Below, piece by piece: positions 10,038 to 19,346 of a stretch of 64,000 nucleotides of DNA. The notes below the pieces were generated by a model that was not told the origin of the DNA, made no database searches, and saw only the letters and a list, made by a program, of their open reading frames with translations. The first letter of the stretch is position 1. Each line of letters begins with the position of its first letter. The stretch is from Nitrospiraceae bacterium (GTDB lineage Bacteria > Nitrospirota > Nitrospiria > Nitrospirales > Nitrospiraceae), in the NCBI GenBank assembly GCA_009692155.1, contig SHZW01000005.1, positions 1-64,000 of the forward strand, read 5' to 3'. Both the position numbers and the translations under genes were made by a program.

Positions 10038-10180
10038 AGTGTTCTCCTGTACTAGAGCCTTAGAGACGTGTGCTGGGAAAAGGATTCGCAGCCGCGGAAG
10101 ACGACGGCAGAATAACGTATGGAATACGGTGGGTCAACCGTCGCTTGCCTTCATCCTTCTCGCCGCCGTATGCTCCGGCG

Positions 10181-10522
10181 ATGGCGCAGCCGGCTTTGTC
10201 AGATCCTCTTCACACGCTCCGTGAGGAATTCCGGCGTCATTTAGAGGTCTTCTACGCCCGGCTCAAGCTGGCGCCGCCCTATCACAGCGTGGAGAAAGCG
10301 ATCGTGCAGTTGACCGCCGCGCTCAAGGCGATGACGCCGGAGGAGCGGGCGCGTCTCGCCGGCGATTCCGCCGGCCGCTGGGATCAGTATCGGAAGGCCT
10401 TCGTCGAATCAGGACTGAACCAGAAACACCGCGGCATCATCGCCGGCCTGGTCAAATCAGGGCAGACGGGCGATCTGCCCAAAGAGTACGATCATTTCTT
10501 ATCGCTTTTTACGTCCAACTGA
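10181..10522 (+). CDS. Hypothetical protein
   Basis: ORF MAQPALSDPLHTLREEFRRHLEVFYARLK... Confidence 0.55.
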   Translation: MAQPALSDPLHTLREEFRRHLEVFYARLKLAPPYHSVEKAIVQLTAALKAMTPEERARLAGDSAGRWDQYRKAFVESGLNQKHRGIIAGLVKSGQTGDLPKEYDHFLSLFTSN

Positions 10523-11157
10523 GGCGGCAGGCTCTCGCCCGCCAGGACGGCTCGCAGTTCCTGGTACACCTGCATCAGCCGGTGGTCTTCCAGCCGGTAG
10601 GCCAGCGAGACCGTCACCAGGCCGAATACCAGCACCAGCAGCCCCACGGCGGTGACGCCCAGGACGAGCAACAGGCTGCCGAGCGAGAACACGTCATCGC
10701 CGGCCAGAAAACGGACGACGAAGGCTAGCGTCCCGATGCTGACGACCGCAAACCAGAGGAGCGTCAGCAAGGCCGATGACCAGGGCATCAGCTTGACGCA
10801 GTGAAGATGCATCGTTCCGTCATGCTCCTGCACCGTGATCGTTCCCTTCAGAGGCCATGCGGTGCGGAATCGTGATGAAAATTGGCCGGGTTGCGGGCGA
10901 AGCAGAATACGGCGCTCGTCGGGAAAGAATCGCACGACGCCGTGATCCAGCGACAGGAGGCCGTTTGAATCGAACCGGGATGCCGGCGTCCATTTCGATT
11001 CAACCGGGAGGGTGTCTTCCGCGCGCGCGATGGGGCAGCCGTAGCGACTGGCCGACGCGTTCGACCGTGAGAACCACCACCAGTCGCCGCCGACCAAGGC
11101 GACGAACAGACACCCTGCGAAGAGCCCTGCCAGCAGCATGGGGCGGTACGATAGCAC
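10492..11157 (-). CDS. Hypothetical membrane protein
   Basis: Several hydrophobic segments; 221 aa. Confidence 0.6.
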   Translation of the reverse strand: MLSYRPMLLAGLFAGCLFVALVGGDWWWFSRSNASASRYGCPIARAEDTLPVESKWTPASRFDSNGLLSLDHGVVRFFPDERRILLRPQPGQFSSRFRTAWPLKGTITVQEHDGTMHLHCVKLMPWSSALLTLLWFAVVSIGTLAFVVRFLAGDDVFSLGSLLLVLGVTAVGLLVLVFGLVTVSLAYRLEDHRLMQVYQELRAVLAGESLPPQLDVKSDKK

Positions 11158-11333
11158 ACCTCAGCAAGTATGATCTGGTGAAGTGCTGAAGTAGCAAAGT
11201 CGCAATCTGTTTTCTCTTCACCTCATCAAATCACCCAATTGCCAATTCAATACTTTCATCAAGACAGGTTGACTCTCGGAGGCCATTTCGCTAGATTAGG
11301 CGCGCTTTTTATTCAGGTGGGGGGCTGTTCGAT

Positions 11334-11987
11334 ATGGATTTAAAAAAAGTCGAGCGCGTCTATTCGAACTACGCATCGTTCTACGACCACATTTTCGGCA
11401 AAGTATTTCATGAGGGCCGCGAGTCGGCCGTCCGCAACCTGAACGTCCCGCCCGGCGAGCGCATCCTGGAAGTCGGCGTCGGCACCGGCCTTTCCCTGCC
11501 GCTCTACCCGGCTCATTGCCGCGTGACGGGGATTGATCTCTCCTCCGGCATGCTGGACAAGGCGCGGGAGCGGGCCGCTGCGCAGCGGCTCTCGCACGTC
11601 GAGCTGCACCAAATGGACGCGGGCAACATGAAATTCCAGGACGACAGCTTCGACACCGTCGTGGCCGCCTATGTCGTCACCGCGGTGCCGGACTATCGCA
11701 AGGTGATGGCCGAAATGATCCGGGTCTGCCGGACCGGCGGGCGGATCATCCTGCTCAATCACTTCAGCAACGGCAACAAGCTGATCGCCGCCGTCGAAAA
11801 GGCGATCTCTCCGCTCTGCAAGCACATCGGGTTCCGAACCGATCTCTCGCTCAATCATGTGCTGGAAGGCACGTCGCTGCAGGTGGCCAAGAAGGAAATG
11901 GTCAACCCGTTGCGGTTCTGGCATCTGGTCGAGTGCGTCAATCAGAAAAACGGGCCGAAGAACGGCTCCCATCCTTCATCGCACTAA
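11334..11987 (+). CDS. Class I SAM-dependent methyltransferase, PmtA-like (phospholipid N-methyltransferase-like)
   Basis: YSNYASFYDHIFGKVFHEGR...ILEVGVGTGLSLPLYP...VTGIDLSSGML. Confidence 0.8.
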   Translation: MDLKKVERVYSNYASFYDHIFGKVFHEGRESAVRNLNVPPGERILEVGVGTGLSLPLYPAHCRVTGIDLSSGMLDKARERAAAQRLSHVELHQMDAGNMKFQDDSFDTVVAAYVVTAVPDYRKVMAEMIRVCRTGGRIILLNHFSNGNKLIAAVEKAISPLCKHIGFRTDLSLNHVLEGTSLQVAKKEMVNPLRFWHLVECVNQKNGPKNGSHPSSH

Positions 11988-11990
11988 CGA

Positions 11991-12070
11991 ATCGTCAAAA
12001 GTCCGTCAAGTCCGAAAGTCTATAAAGTCCTGGTGACTTGAAGACTTTGCGACTTTAAGACTTGATGACG
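11991..12070. repeat. AAAGTC/GACTTT word repeat, copy 2
   Basis: gtccgtcaagtccgaaagtctataaagtcc / gacttgaagactttgcgactttaagacttgatgac between convergent genes. Confidence 0.8.
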
Positions 12071-12082
12071 TTCCAAGCTCTG

Positions 12083-12934
12083 TTACGGATTCAATTCGTC
12101 AAACGTAGCGGTGCGCCCAGGATTCGGCTCGCCCAGCCATTCGTCCTGTTCCATGACCTGGTTGCCGGACAGACAGGTGCCGGAGAAGTTGCGGGCGATG
12201 ATATCGGCGAGCACGACCAGCAGGCGGCCCATGCCGTTTTCGTGGGGATCGATCGCGCGAAGGGTGATGCCGAAATCACAGCCGTCCAGCCGGCCGTAGG
12301 TCTGGACGTGCAAGCCGGTGGGAGGGGCGGACTCCCGGCCCGACGCCGGAATCAGGTAGCCTTCCCAGCGCAGCGTTGGGTGCGGGCGTGTCGTGCGCTT
12401 CACCGCCCGCCACGAGCACGGCAGTCCGGCGCGGTCCAAATGCGCGAGCAGCCACTCGACGGGCGGCAGCACGCCGGTCCGGGCTTGAAAGGTCCACTCG
12501 GACATGCCGGCGCGGATCGGCCGGGCGTGGCCAGGCCTGGACACTTCGTCCAATTCGGCCTCGTCGCAAACCACGTAAAATTCCCCGCGCGGGTCGAACC
12601 AGAAGCGCAGACGTCCGCCGGCGGCTTCGGCGTGGATCGTGTGAATGTCCGAGCAATCGGCGCCCTCCTGCTCGAAAATTGAAAAATCGGTGACCCCGCG
12701 CATCGTGAGTCTCGCCACGCGCGTAACGGCGTACAGACCTTCGGGGCCGCGCGCGACGACTTCGTAGCGGATGACGGCGGTCAGGTTCGTGCCGGCGACG
12801 ACCTCGCGCCCCGAGGATTCGTCAAACATGCGCTGCTTGCGGACGTGCAGCTCGTTGATCTGGCCGCCATGAAACGCATGCGAATGGTCCAGGAGCCAGG
12901 CCAGATCGTCGGAGTTTTTAATGCGGCGAAGCAT
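12083..12934 (-). CDS. Hypothetical protein
   Basis: ORF from MLRRIKNSDDLAWLLDHSHAFHGGQINELHVRKQRM. Confidence 0.6.
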   Translation of the reverse strand: MLRRIKNSDDLAWLLDHSHAFHGGQINELHVRKQRMFDESSGREVVAGTNLTAVIRYEVVARGPEGLYAVTRVARLTMRGVTDFSIFEQEGADCSDIHTIHAEAAGGRLRFWFDPRGEFYVVCDEAELDEVSRPGHARPIRAGMSEWTFQARTGVLPPVEWLLAHLDRAGLPCSWRAVKRTTRPHPTLRWEGYLIPASGRESAPPTGLHVQTYGRLDGCDFGITLRAIDPHENGMGRLLVVLADIIARNFSGTCLSGNQVMEQDEWLGEPNPGRTATFDELNP

Positions 12935-13086
12935 GGGTTTATTGTAGGGAAGCTCCCCGGCCGGTGCCAGCCCTCTCATGCTTCCCACGCTTTTTGAAAA
13001 TGAGCGAAAACTTGACAGGCGGGGTGAGCGTTGTTCTCGAACGCGACCGGCAAGGAAGGGACGCAGGACTCTTCGAGCTGACCGGA

Positions 13087-13743
13087 TTACTGTCCGTGTC
13101 GGGTTGACGACAGAGGCCCGCGCGGCGGGTGACACTCCTGTCTGGCGCCGGGCTCATAACGAACCTGTCCGGAGCCGAGATCGAAGATGAACAATCCGCC
13201 CAGCGCCTCCCCGACGTACACGCGGGCCTGCTCCTTCGGATCGACGAATCCCCACGGCCGGCAGCGCCAATGGCGCGACGAGACCGATGCGGAAATCTTG
13301 CTCAGCTTGTCTGCCGGGTAGAGCTCCTCGAGTTCGTAACTGCGAACCAGCCGGCCGTCGTCACCGTAGATCGCGACGGTTTTTCCGTAGCCCAGATTGT
13401 GCCAGTTGTCGAAGGTGAGGAACGCGCCGGTGTTCGACACGAGGACATCCACCGGCGCGATGGGATTCGCCAGCGCGATCTCCTTCACGAGCGCGTACGA
13501 TTTGTCCGGTTGCAGCCGGTAGAGCCATCCCGAAGCAGGAGCCCCTTTCTGGGCACCGGCGAAACCAACGGTGCCTCCCAGGTTAGTGCCCGGCACGATG
13601 CGGACGAAGAACTTCCCGGAATCGCTGAAAATGGAAACCGGTTGCTCCGCCGGCCAGTCATCCGCCCACGCCAACGGAAGAAGCGCCGATGCCGCAATCA
13701 GCACCACCGGCCACGAGAGAATGCTGAAGGCCTGTCGTGTCAT
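13087..13743 (-). CDS. Hypothetical exported protein
   Basis: Signal-like N-terminus, 218 aa. Confidence 0.55.
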   Translation of the reverse strand: MTRQAFSILSWPVVLIAASALLPLAWADDWPAEQPVSIFSDSGKFFVRIVPGTNLGGTVGFAGAQKGAPASGWLYRLQPDKSYALVKEIALANPIAPVDVLVSNTGAFLTFDNWHNLGYGKTVAIYGDDGRLVRSYELEELYPADKLSKISASVSSRHWRCRPWGFVDPKEQARVYVGEALGGLFIFDLGSGQVRYEPGARQECHPPRGPLSSTRHGQ

Positions 13744-13759
13744 AGAGATTCCACGCTCG

Positions 13760-14389
13760 CTACCGGATTTCTGACGAGACTTCCACCCACAGCAGGCAGT
13801 CGTAGGGGACTCGTTTATTGGGATACGCAGCTCCGCGTTTCCACCTGGTCACCATGTCGCGGGAGGGAATGAGGACCTTCTCAACGCTGATATGGGCGAG
13901 TTTTACTCCGCTCAATAATTCCCGCAGCGTCTCGCTCTTCAAGAGCAGGCGGGCGACGAATACGTTTTCGTTCCCCCGCACCGGCTTACCGGCTGAGAGG
14001 TTCCATTCCTTGGCCTGGCGGGCCGTCGAGGACAGCTCCTTCGACATCCCCGGCAACTCGAGCAGGCGTCCGAGGAAGATGCGGACCGTTTCCTTGCCTT
14101 GTTTCTGGAACGGAGCCGCGTTTTGCATGACCCGGCCGAACGCGTCCGCATAGGCCTCGACCGATGGAATGCACGGAGTCTTTGTTTTATTCTGAATCTG
14201 AAAGACGCGAAGATGATAGGTCGAACGGTCTTCCTCTTCCAGCACCACGGTGCAGGACTCCACCTGTGTTTTCCATGAGCCTGTGACGACGGCGGCATCT
14301 ACGGAGAGTGCCGGGATGCGGAGGATCAGCCACGCAGCAATGAGAAGTACGAGGAAGAGCCTTAACAGTGTGCGAGAGAAACCGTTCAT
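13760..14389 (-). CDS. Hypothetical exported/membrane protein
   Basis: MNGFSRTLLRLFLVLLIAAWLILRIPALS start, overlapping the upstream ORF. Confidence 0.6.
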   Translation of the reverse strand: MNGFSRTLLRLFLVLLIAAWLILRIPALSVDAAVVTGSWKTQVESCTVVLEEEDRSTYHLRVFQIQNKTKTPCIPSVEAYADAFGRVMQNAAPFQKQGKETVRIFLGRLLELPGMSKELSSTARQAKEWNLSAGKPVRGNENVFVARLLLKSETLRELLSGVKLAHISVEKVLIPSRDMVTRWKRGAAYPNKRVPYDCLLWVEVSSEIR

Positions 14390-14667
14390 TTTCCCTGCAT
14401 CACAAAGTATCCCGCCGCGGCGGCAAGCGCCAGGAAGATGACCAGCCACCGCACGAACCCCTGTCGCGCCTCCGCTTGCACAGCTTCCAACCGCCGCTGA
14501 AGATCGGGCCGGCTCTTGAGATACACGTCCACCAGGTCTTTCGATTCCTTCAGGCCGAGACCCCGGTCCAGGCGGACGATCTTGATCGCTTCGATGGTAT
14601 TCCCCTGCTCCAGCGCGGCGACCGCTGCCGGAGGGAACGCGGATGGTTGGGACGATTCAGTCATCAT
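14386..14667 (-). CDS. Ribosomal protein L7/L12 C-terminal-like domain protein with a C-terminal transmembrane helix
   Basis: GNTIEAIKIVRLDRGLGLKESKDLVDVYLKSRPDL followed by WLVIFLALAAAAGYFVMQGK. Confidence 0.7.
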   Translation of the reverse strand: MMTESSQPSAFPPAAVAALEQGNTIEAIKIVRLDRGLGLKESKDLVDVYLKSRPDLQRRLEAVQAEARQGFVRWLVIFLALAAAAGYFVMQGK

Positions 14668-14756
14668 GAGGTACGCACGGTAGCGTGATTCCGCTGCGCC
14701 GTCAATCGGTCTGATTGATTGCGGGCTTGGCCATGCGGTAGGCTAGCCCTTGACCA

Positions 14757-14845
14757 AAGGTCTGAAAGTCCATCAAGCCATAAAGTCATCAAGTCGGGAA
14801 TCCCCTCCCGACTTTAAGACTTTCGGACTTTCGACTTTATGACGC
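14757..14845. repeat. AAAGTC/GACTTT word repeat, copy 3
   Basis: tctgaaagtccatcaagccataaagtcatcaagtcggga / tcccgactttaagactttcggactttcgactttatgac. Confidence 0.85.
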
Positions 14846-14868
14846 GCGACTGAAAGGAGCACACTCGA

Positions 14869-16044
14869 ATGGCCGGATTTCCCATTAAGTACGCGACGCG
14901 GATCAAGACCCTGCCGCCCTATTTGTTTGCGGCGATCGACGAGATGAAGCAGAAAGCGATTGCGCGCGGGGTGGACATTATCAATCTGGGCATCGGCGAT
15001 CCGGACTTGCCGACACCAAAACCTATTATTGATGCGCTCAGCCGGGCGGCGGCCGATCCGAAGAATCATCAATATCCGTCGTATGAGGGGATGCTCTCGT
15101 TCCGGAAGGCCGTCGCCGATTGGTACAGGCGCCGGTTCAATGTCACGTTGGATCCGGCCTCCGAGGTGCTCACGCTGATCGGTTCGAAGGAAGGCATCGG
15201 CCACATTCCGCTGGCCTTTGTGGATCGCGGCGATGTGGTGCTGGTGCCGAGTCCCGGCTATCCGGTGTATCCCGTGGCAACCAGTTTTGCAGGCGGCAAG
15301 GCGCATCTCATGCCGTTGACGAAGAAAACCGGCTTCCTCCCCGATCTGAAGGCCATCCCGGCGCGCGTCGCAAAAAAAGCCAGGCTGATGTTCCTGAATT
15401 CGCCGAACAATCCGACGTCGGTCGTGATGAGCAAGGACTATTTCCAGCAGGCGATCGCCTTTGCGCAGAAATACAAGATCATCGTCTGCCACGACGCGGC
15501 CTATTCGGAAATTTTCTACGACGGCCGCCGCCCGGCGAGTTTTCTCGAAGTCGAGGGTGCGAAGGAAGTCGGCATCGAGTTCCATTCGCTCTCGAAGACC
15601 TACAACATGACCGGCTGGCGGATCGGGTTCGCCGTCGGCAACAAGCAGGTGCTGAACGGCCTGCTCAAGATCAAGAGCAACCTGGACTCCGGCTGTTTCC
15701 AGGCCGTGCAGGAAGCCGGTATTGCGGCGCTGCAATTGGACGAGTCGGTCACGGACGGCCTGCGGAAGATTTACCAGGAGCGGCGCGACGTGCTGGTGCC
15801 GGGCCTCAAACAACTCGGCCTGGAGGTGGACGCGCCTCCCGCCGCCTTCTATGTCTGGGTGAAGGTACCCAAGGGCTACAAGTCCGCCTCTTTCACTGCG
15901 CATCTGCTGGAGAAGGCAGGGATCGTGACCACGCCGGGCAACGGCTTCGGCGCGCCGGGAGAAGGCTATGTCCGCATGACAGTGTGTACGACGAAGGAAC
16001 GGCTGGCAGAGGCTGTTGAACGAATCAAGAAAGCGGGTTGGTAA
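14869..16044 (+). CDS. dapL: LL-diaminopimelate aminotransferase
   Basis: INLGIGDPDLPTPKPIIDAL...IGSKEGIGHIPLAFVDRGDVVLVPSPGYPVYPV; RBS GAAAGGAG. Confidence 0.9.
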   Translation: MAGFPIKYATRIKTLPPYLFAAIDEMKQKAIARGVDIINLGIGDPDLPTPKPIIDALSRAAADPKNHQYPSYEGMLSFRKAVADWYRRRFNVTLDPASEVLTLIGSKEGIGHIPLAFVDRGDVVLVPSPGYPVYPVATSFAGGKAHLMPLTKKTGFLPDLKAIPARVAKKARLMFLNSPNNPTSVVMSKDYFQQAIAFAQKYKIIVCHDAAYSEIFYDGRRPASFLEVEGAKEVGIEFHSLSKTYNMTGWRIGFAVGNKQVLNGLLKIKSNLDSGCFQAVQEAGIAALQLDESVTDGLRKIYQERRDVLVPGLKQLGLEVDAPPAAFYVWVKVPKGYKSASFTAHLLEKAGIVTTPGNGFGAPGEGYVRMTVCTTKERLAEAVERIKKAGW

Positions 16045-16069
16045 GAGTAAAGGAAGGGCGGTCTGGTTG

Positions 16070-16182
16070 ATCCCCGTGCTCGCGCAACGCGCGCGAATGA
16101 GGAGCGAGCGCGGCGTGCGGTCCGCCTTCCGTGCTCGCAGAACGCGCACACCACAGAAGGGTGCTCGTTCAATGCGCGCAGT
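16070..16182. repeat. GTGCTCGC-AACGCGCGC repeat cluster (REP-like)
   Basis: Degenerate copies ccgtgctcgcgcaacgcgcgc, ccgtgctcgcagaacgcgcac and ggtgctcgttcaatgcgcgc in one intergenic region. Confidence 0.6.
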
Positions 16183-16309
16183 CGAAGGCAGACCGGCCCG
16201 CCGCTCGAAAGAGAAAAGTGTGGGCGGGGACAGACCGCTGATGGGCCTGTCCATGCTCGGAAGGTTGCGCGACTTTCCCCTCGCCTCTAACGTTTAACGG
16301 GTACAGCTC

Positions 16310-16858
16310 ATGCGCGAGACGGTATACATCGGATTCGGGTCCAATCTCGGCGATCGGGTGGATTTCTGTGACCGTACGGTCACGTTGCTGAGTCTCCTGC
16401 CCCATTCGCAACTGTTTGCCGTGTCGTCCCTGTATGAAACGGAGCCGGTGCTCGATGCAGGCGCGCCTGGCGAGGGCTGGTTTCTGAACGGGGTTGCGCA
16501 GATCGAGACCGATCTGACATCACAGAGCCTGCTGGCGGTCTGCCGAGAAATTGAACGATCGTTAGGCCGCGATCCCGAGCATCGTTCGGGTCCGCGCACG
16601 ATCGATCTCGACATACTGTTTTACGGCGACCGCGTATTTCAGGAACAGGAATTAACCGTGCCGCATCCACGCCTGCATCTGCGGCGGTTCGTGCTGGAGC
16701 CGATGGTGGAATTGGATCCGACGCTGGTCCATCCCGCACTCAAGCAGACGGTGAAGGAACTTCTCGCGCAGCTCACGGACAAGCACCAGGTCCGCCGTAT
16801 GAATCCTCAACCGAGTACGCGGTACGGCTCACGCCCAGCCTGCAGCGCGAAATCCTGA
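16310..16858 (+). CDS. folK: 2-amino-4-hydroxy-6-hydroxymethyldihydropteridine diphosphokinase
   Basis: VYIGFGSNLGDR...YETEPV...LGRDPEHRSGPRTIDLDILFYGD. Confidence 0.93.
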   Translation: MRETVYIGFGSNLGDRVDFCDRTVTLLSLLPHSQLFAVSSLYETEPVLDAGAPGEGWFLNGVAQIETDLTSQSLLAVCREIERSLGRDPEHRSGPRTIDLDILFYGDRVFQEQELTVPHPRLHLRRFVLEPMVELDPTLVHPALKQTVKELLAQLTDKHQVRRMNPQPSTRYGSRPACSAKS

Positions 16859-17703
16859 TGCAAACGATCCGCACAGCCAAGGCCATGATGGCCTGGTCTT
16901 CCGCGCATCATCGCGAAGGCGTGACCATCGGTATCGTGCCAACGATGGGCGCGCTCCACGCGGGCCATCGCGCGCTGATCCGCGCCGCGCGTTTGTCCTG
17001 CGATGCGGTCGTCGTCAGCCTCTTCGTGAACCCAGCTCAATTCGGACCGAAAGAAGATTTTTCGCGCTATCCACGGAAACTGAAGGCCGACACCGCGCTC
17101 TGCGCGAAGGAAGGTGTGGACGTGCTCTTCGCGCCGCCGGTCGGCGAGATCTATCCAGACGGATTTCAAACCACGGTGTCCACCGTCAAACTGGCGCACC
17201 GCTGGGAAGGCGAGCGGCGCCCCGGCCATTTCGACGGCGTGGCCACGGTGGTGACGAAGCTGTTGACGCTCGTGCGTCCGACAGCCGCCTTCTTTGGCCA
17301 GAAGGATTTTCAGCAGGCGGTATTGGTCAAACGGCTGGTGGAGGATCTGAATCTGGGCGCGCGCGTGATCGTCTCTCCGACCGTCCGCGAGGCCGATGGG
17401 CTTGCGCTCAGCTCGCGCAATGTCTTTCTCACCCCGGGGCAGCGCCGTGCGGCGACAGTGCTGTTTCAGGCGCTAAAAGCCGGTCGGGCCGCCATTCGCG
17501 CTGGGGGCCGATCCGGAGCCAACATTCAGCAAGTCATGCGCAAAACGCTCGTGGCCGAACCACTCGCTTCTCTCGATTATCTCGCCGTCTGCGACCCTGA
17601 CACGCTGGAACCGCTCGCACAGATACGCGACCGTGCCGTGCTGCTGGGCGCGATCCGGATCGGGGAAATCCGCCTCATCGACAATTTACTTGTGACGTGC
17701 TGA
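16858..17703 (+). CDS. panC: Pantothenate synthetase
   Basis: IGIVPTMGALHAGHRALIRAAR...VSLFVNPAQFGPKEDFSRYPR...FFGQKDFQQ. Confidence 0.95.
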   Translation: MQTIRTAKAMMAWSSAHHREGVTIGIVPTMGALHAGHRALIRAARLSCDAVVVSLFVNPAQFGPKEDFSRYPRKLKADTALCAKEGVDVLFAPPVGEIYPDGFQTTVSTVKLAHRWEGERRPGHFDGVATVVTKLLTLVRPTAAFFGQKDFQQAVLVKRLVEDLNLGARVIVSPTVREADGLALSSRNVFLTPGQRRAATVLFQALKAGRAAIRAGGRSGANIQQVMRKTLVAEPLASLDYLAVCDPDTLEPLAQIRDRAVLLGAIRIGEIRLIDNLLVTC

Positions 17704-17741
17704 GTTTTCAGCGCTCAGGACTCAGCACTAAGGACTTTGAG

Positions 17742-18236
17742 CTATTCCACTTTTCTGTGCGCCGTGAGCAGTCCCGCTACATACTGAATGAGGCGGAACT
17801 GTTCGGTGGGATTGATGCGCAGGAACTCCAGCCCGACAACGGGAGGCCGGACCGACCGCACGATGGCAGTTTCCACGTTGATGGCCGGGTTGACGTCGGG
17901 CGGTTGCAGCCGCAGGTTGAACATCATCCCTTCCATCAGCTTGAGGGGTGACTCCAGCGCGCAGCCGCCGAGTGAGAGGCGGGAGATCGTGCCGGCGCCG
18001 CTGGCCTTCTCCCCCACAAAAGTGACGGGGAACGTGGCCGCGACACGCTCGTACTGCCGCTTGTCGACCGTGGACTCGATGTACCGCTTCCCCAATTCCA
18101 GCCGCAGGAACCGGTGGGCGCAGAGCTGGCAGGTGAAGGGATAGAGGCCGACCGCGCTGGCGACGATCTCGGCGAGTCCTTCCCGTCGAACCAGCCGGAC
18201 GAAGTCCTTGCCGCAACGCGGGCATCGAATCTCCAT
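17742..18236 (-). CDS. CxxC zinc-ribbon plus PilZ domain protein (paralogue 1)
   Basis: MEIRCPRCGKDF...YPFTCQLCAHRF then RQYERVAATFPVTF...SLGGCALES. Confidence 0.8.
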   Translation of the reverse strand: MEIRCPRCGKDFVRLVRREGLAEIVASAVGLYPFTCQLCAHRFLRLELGKRYIESTVDKRQYERVAATFPVTFVGEKASGAGTISRLSLGGCALESPLKLMEGMMFNLRLQPPDVNPAINVETAIVRSVRPPVVGLEFLRINPTEQFRLIQYVAGLLTAHRKVE

Positions 18237-18289
18237 CGGGCCCCTCCCCTTCGACTCGACGCGCCTGGCCTTGCCCCCGGATGGCCCGG

Positions 18290-18808
18290 TCAGCTCAATA
18301 GAACGGCCAGTAATTTTTCCAGGACCCTGCCGAGACGCTCTTTCTCGGCGTCCTGAATCTCCAGGAATTGGATGCCGAATCCCGTCGGGCGGACCGACCG
18401 CACGAGCGCCTGGTCCACCACCAGGGGTGGCTCGTTCTCGGAGATGAGGATATCCATTCTGAACTTTGCGCCCATGGCCAGGACGACATTGGCTTCCAGC
18501 GAACAGCCGCCCAGGGCTATTTCGGTCACCGTCCCTTCCTGCCTGAGCCGGCTGAGCATAAAGGTGACCGGAAATTTGGCCGTGACGCGCACGTACTGAC
18601 GGTTGGTGATGTTGGCCAGCTCCGTGCTTGTGCTCGCTTGTGGTGCCGACGGCGTTTGTAGCGCCGGCTTGTTGGCCCGGAACAGCTCATCGCAGAGCTG
18701 GCAGCGATAAGCATACATACCCGCCAGGGTCGAGGTCGGATCCTCGGCCCCTTCGATCAGGACCCGCTTGGTAAAATATTTTTTGCACTTCGGGCATTGC
18801 GGGGTCAT
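18290..18808 (-). CDS. CxxC zinc-ribbon plus PilZ domain protein (paralogue 2)
   Basis: MTPQCPKCKKYF...YAYRCQLCDELF then RQYVRVTAKFPVTFM...ALGGCSLEA. Confidence 0.8.
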   Translation of the reverse strand: MTPQCPKCKKYFTKRVLIEGAEDPTSTLAGMYAYRCQLCDELFRANKPALQTPSAPQASTSTELANITNRQYVRVTAKFPVTFMLSRLRQEGTVTEIALGGCSLEANVVLAMGAKFRMDILISENEPPLVVDQALVRSVRPTGFGIQFLEIQDAEKERLGRVLEKLLAVLLS

Positions 18809-18830
18809 GAATGGATTTCCCTGGTCGTTC

Positions 18831-19346
18831 TCATCGAGCCGGTGAGGAAGACTGCGGGACCGGCGCGATCGGCAAGCCGATCAGGTCGCCGACAAACCGG
18901 TGCAAGCGGGCCTTGTCGTTTTCCGAGACCTCGGTAAACTGAACGCCCACAATGCCTTTCCGGATGGACCGGATGACGGCTTTTTCCACGACGATCGGCG
19001 GCCGTCCGCTCTTCGCGTATAATTCCAGCTTCAAAGTGTCTCCCTGTTTCAACGTCAACGGGGTTTCAAACGCGCAGTCGGCCACAGACACGTCCGTGGC
19101 GACGCCTTTGCCGACCGTCTGCGAACTGCTGAACAGGACCGCGAACTGCACGCCGATGCGCTCGTACTGGCGCAGATCCTCCTGCTGCGAGTAGCGGACA
19201 CCCCATTGAAAGAATGTGAAGCGGGCAGAGCAGAGTTAGCAGCGAAAGGGGTAGACATAGAACGCGCTGATCAGCTGCTCAAGCGTTCCCACGCGATGCG
19301 TTCGCCGCACGTAGATGGATTGACACGAGGGGCATTTGGGCCGCAT
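18831..19346 (-). pseudogene. CxxC zinc-ribbon plus PilZ domain protein (paralogue 3) interrupted by an in-frame TAA at codon 37
   Basis: MRPKCPSCQSIYVRR...YPFRC*LCSARFTFFQWGVRYSQQEDLRQYERIGVQFAVLFSSS; the stop replaces the Gln of the CQLC motif and the frame is otherwise open for 172 codons. Confidence 0.85.

Noticed and set aside
14773-16254. 493-aa minus-strand ORF opposite dapL
   Set aside because: Shadow ORF in GC-rich DNA; dapL on the plus strand has strong family motifs and an RBS.
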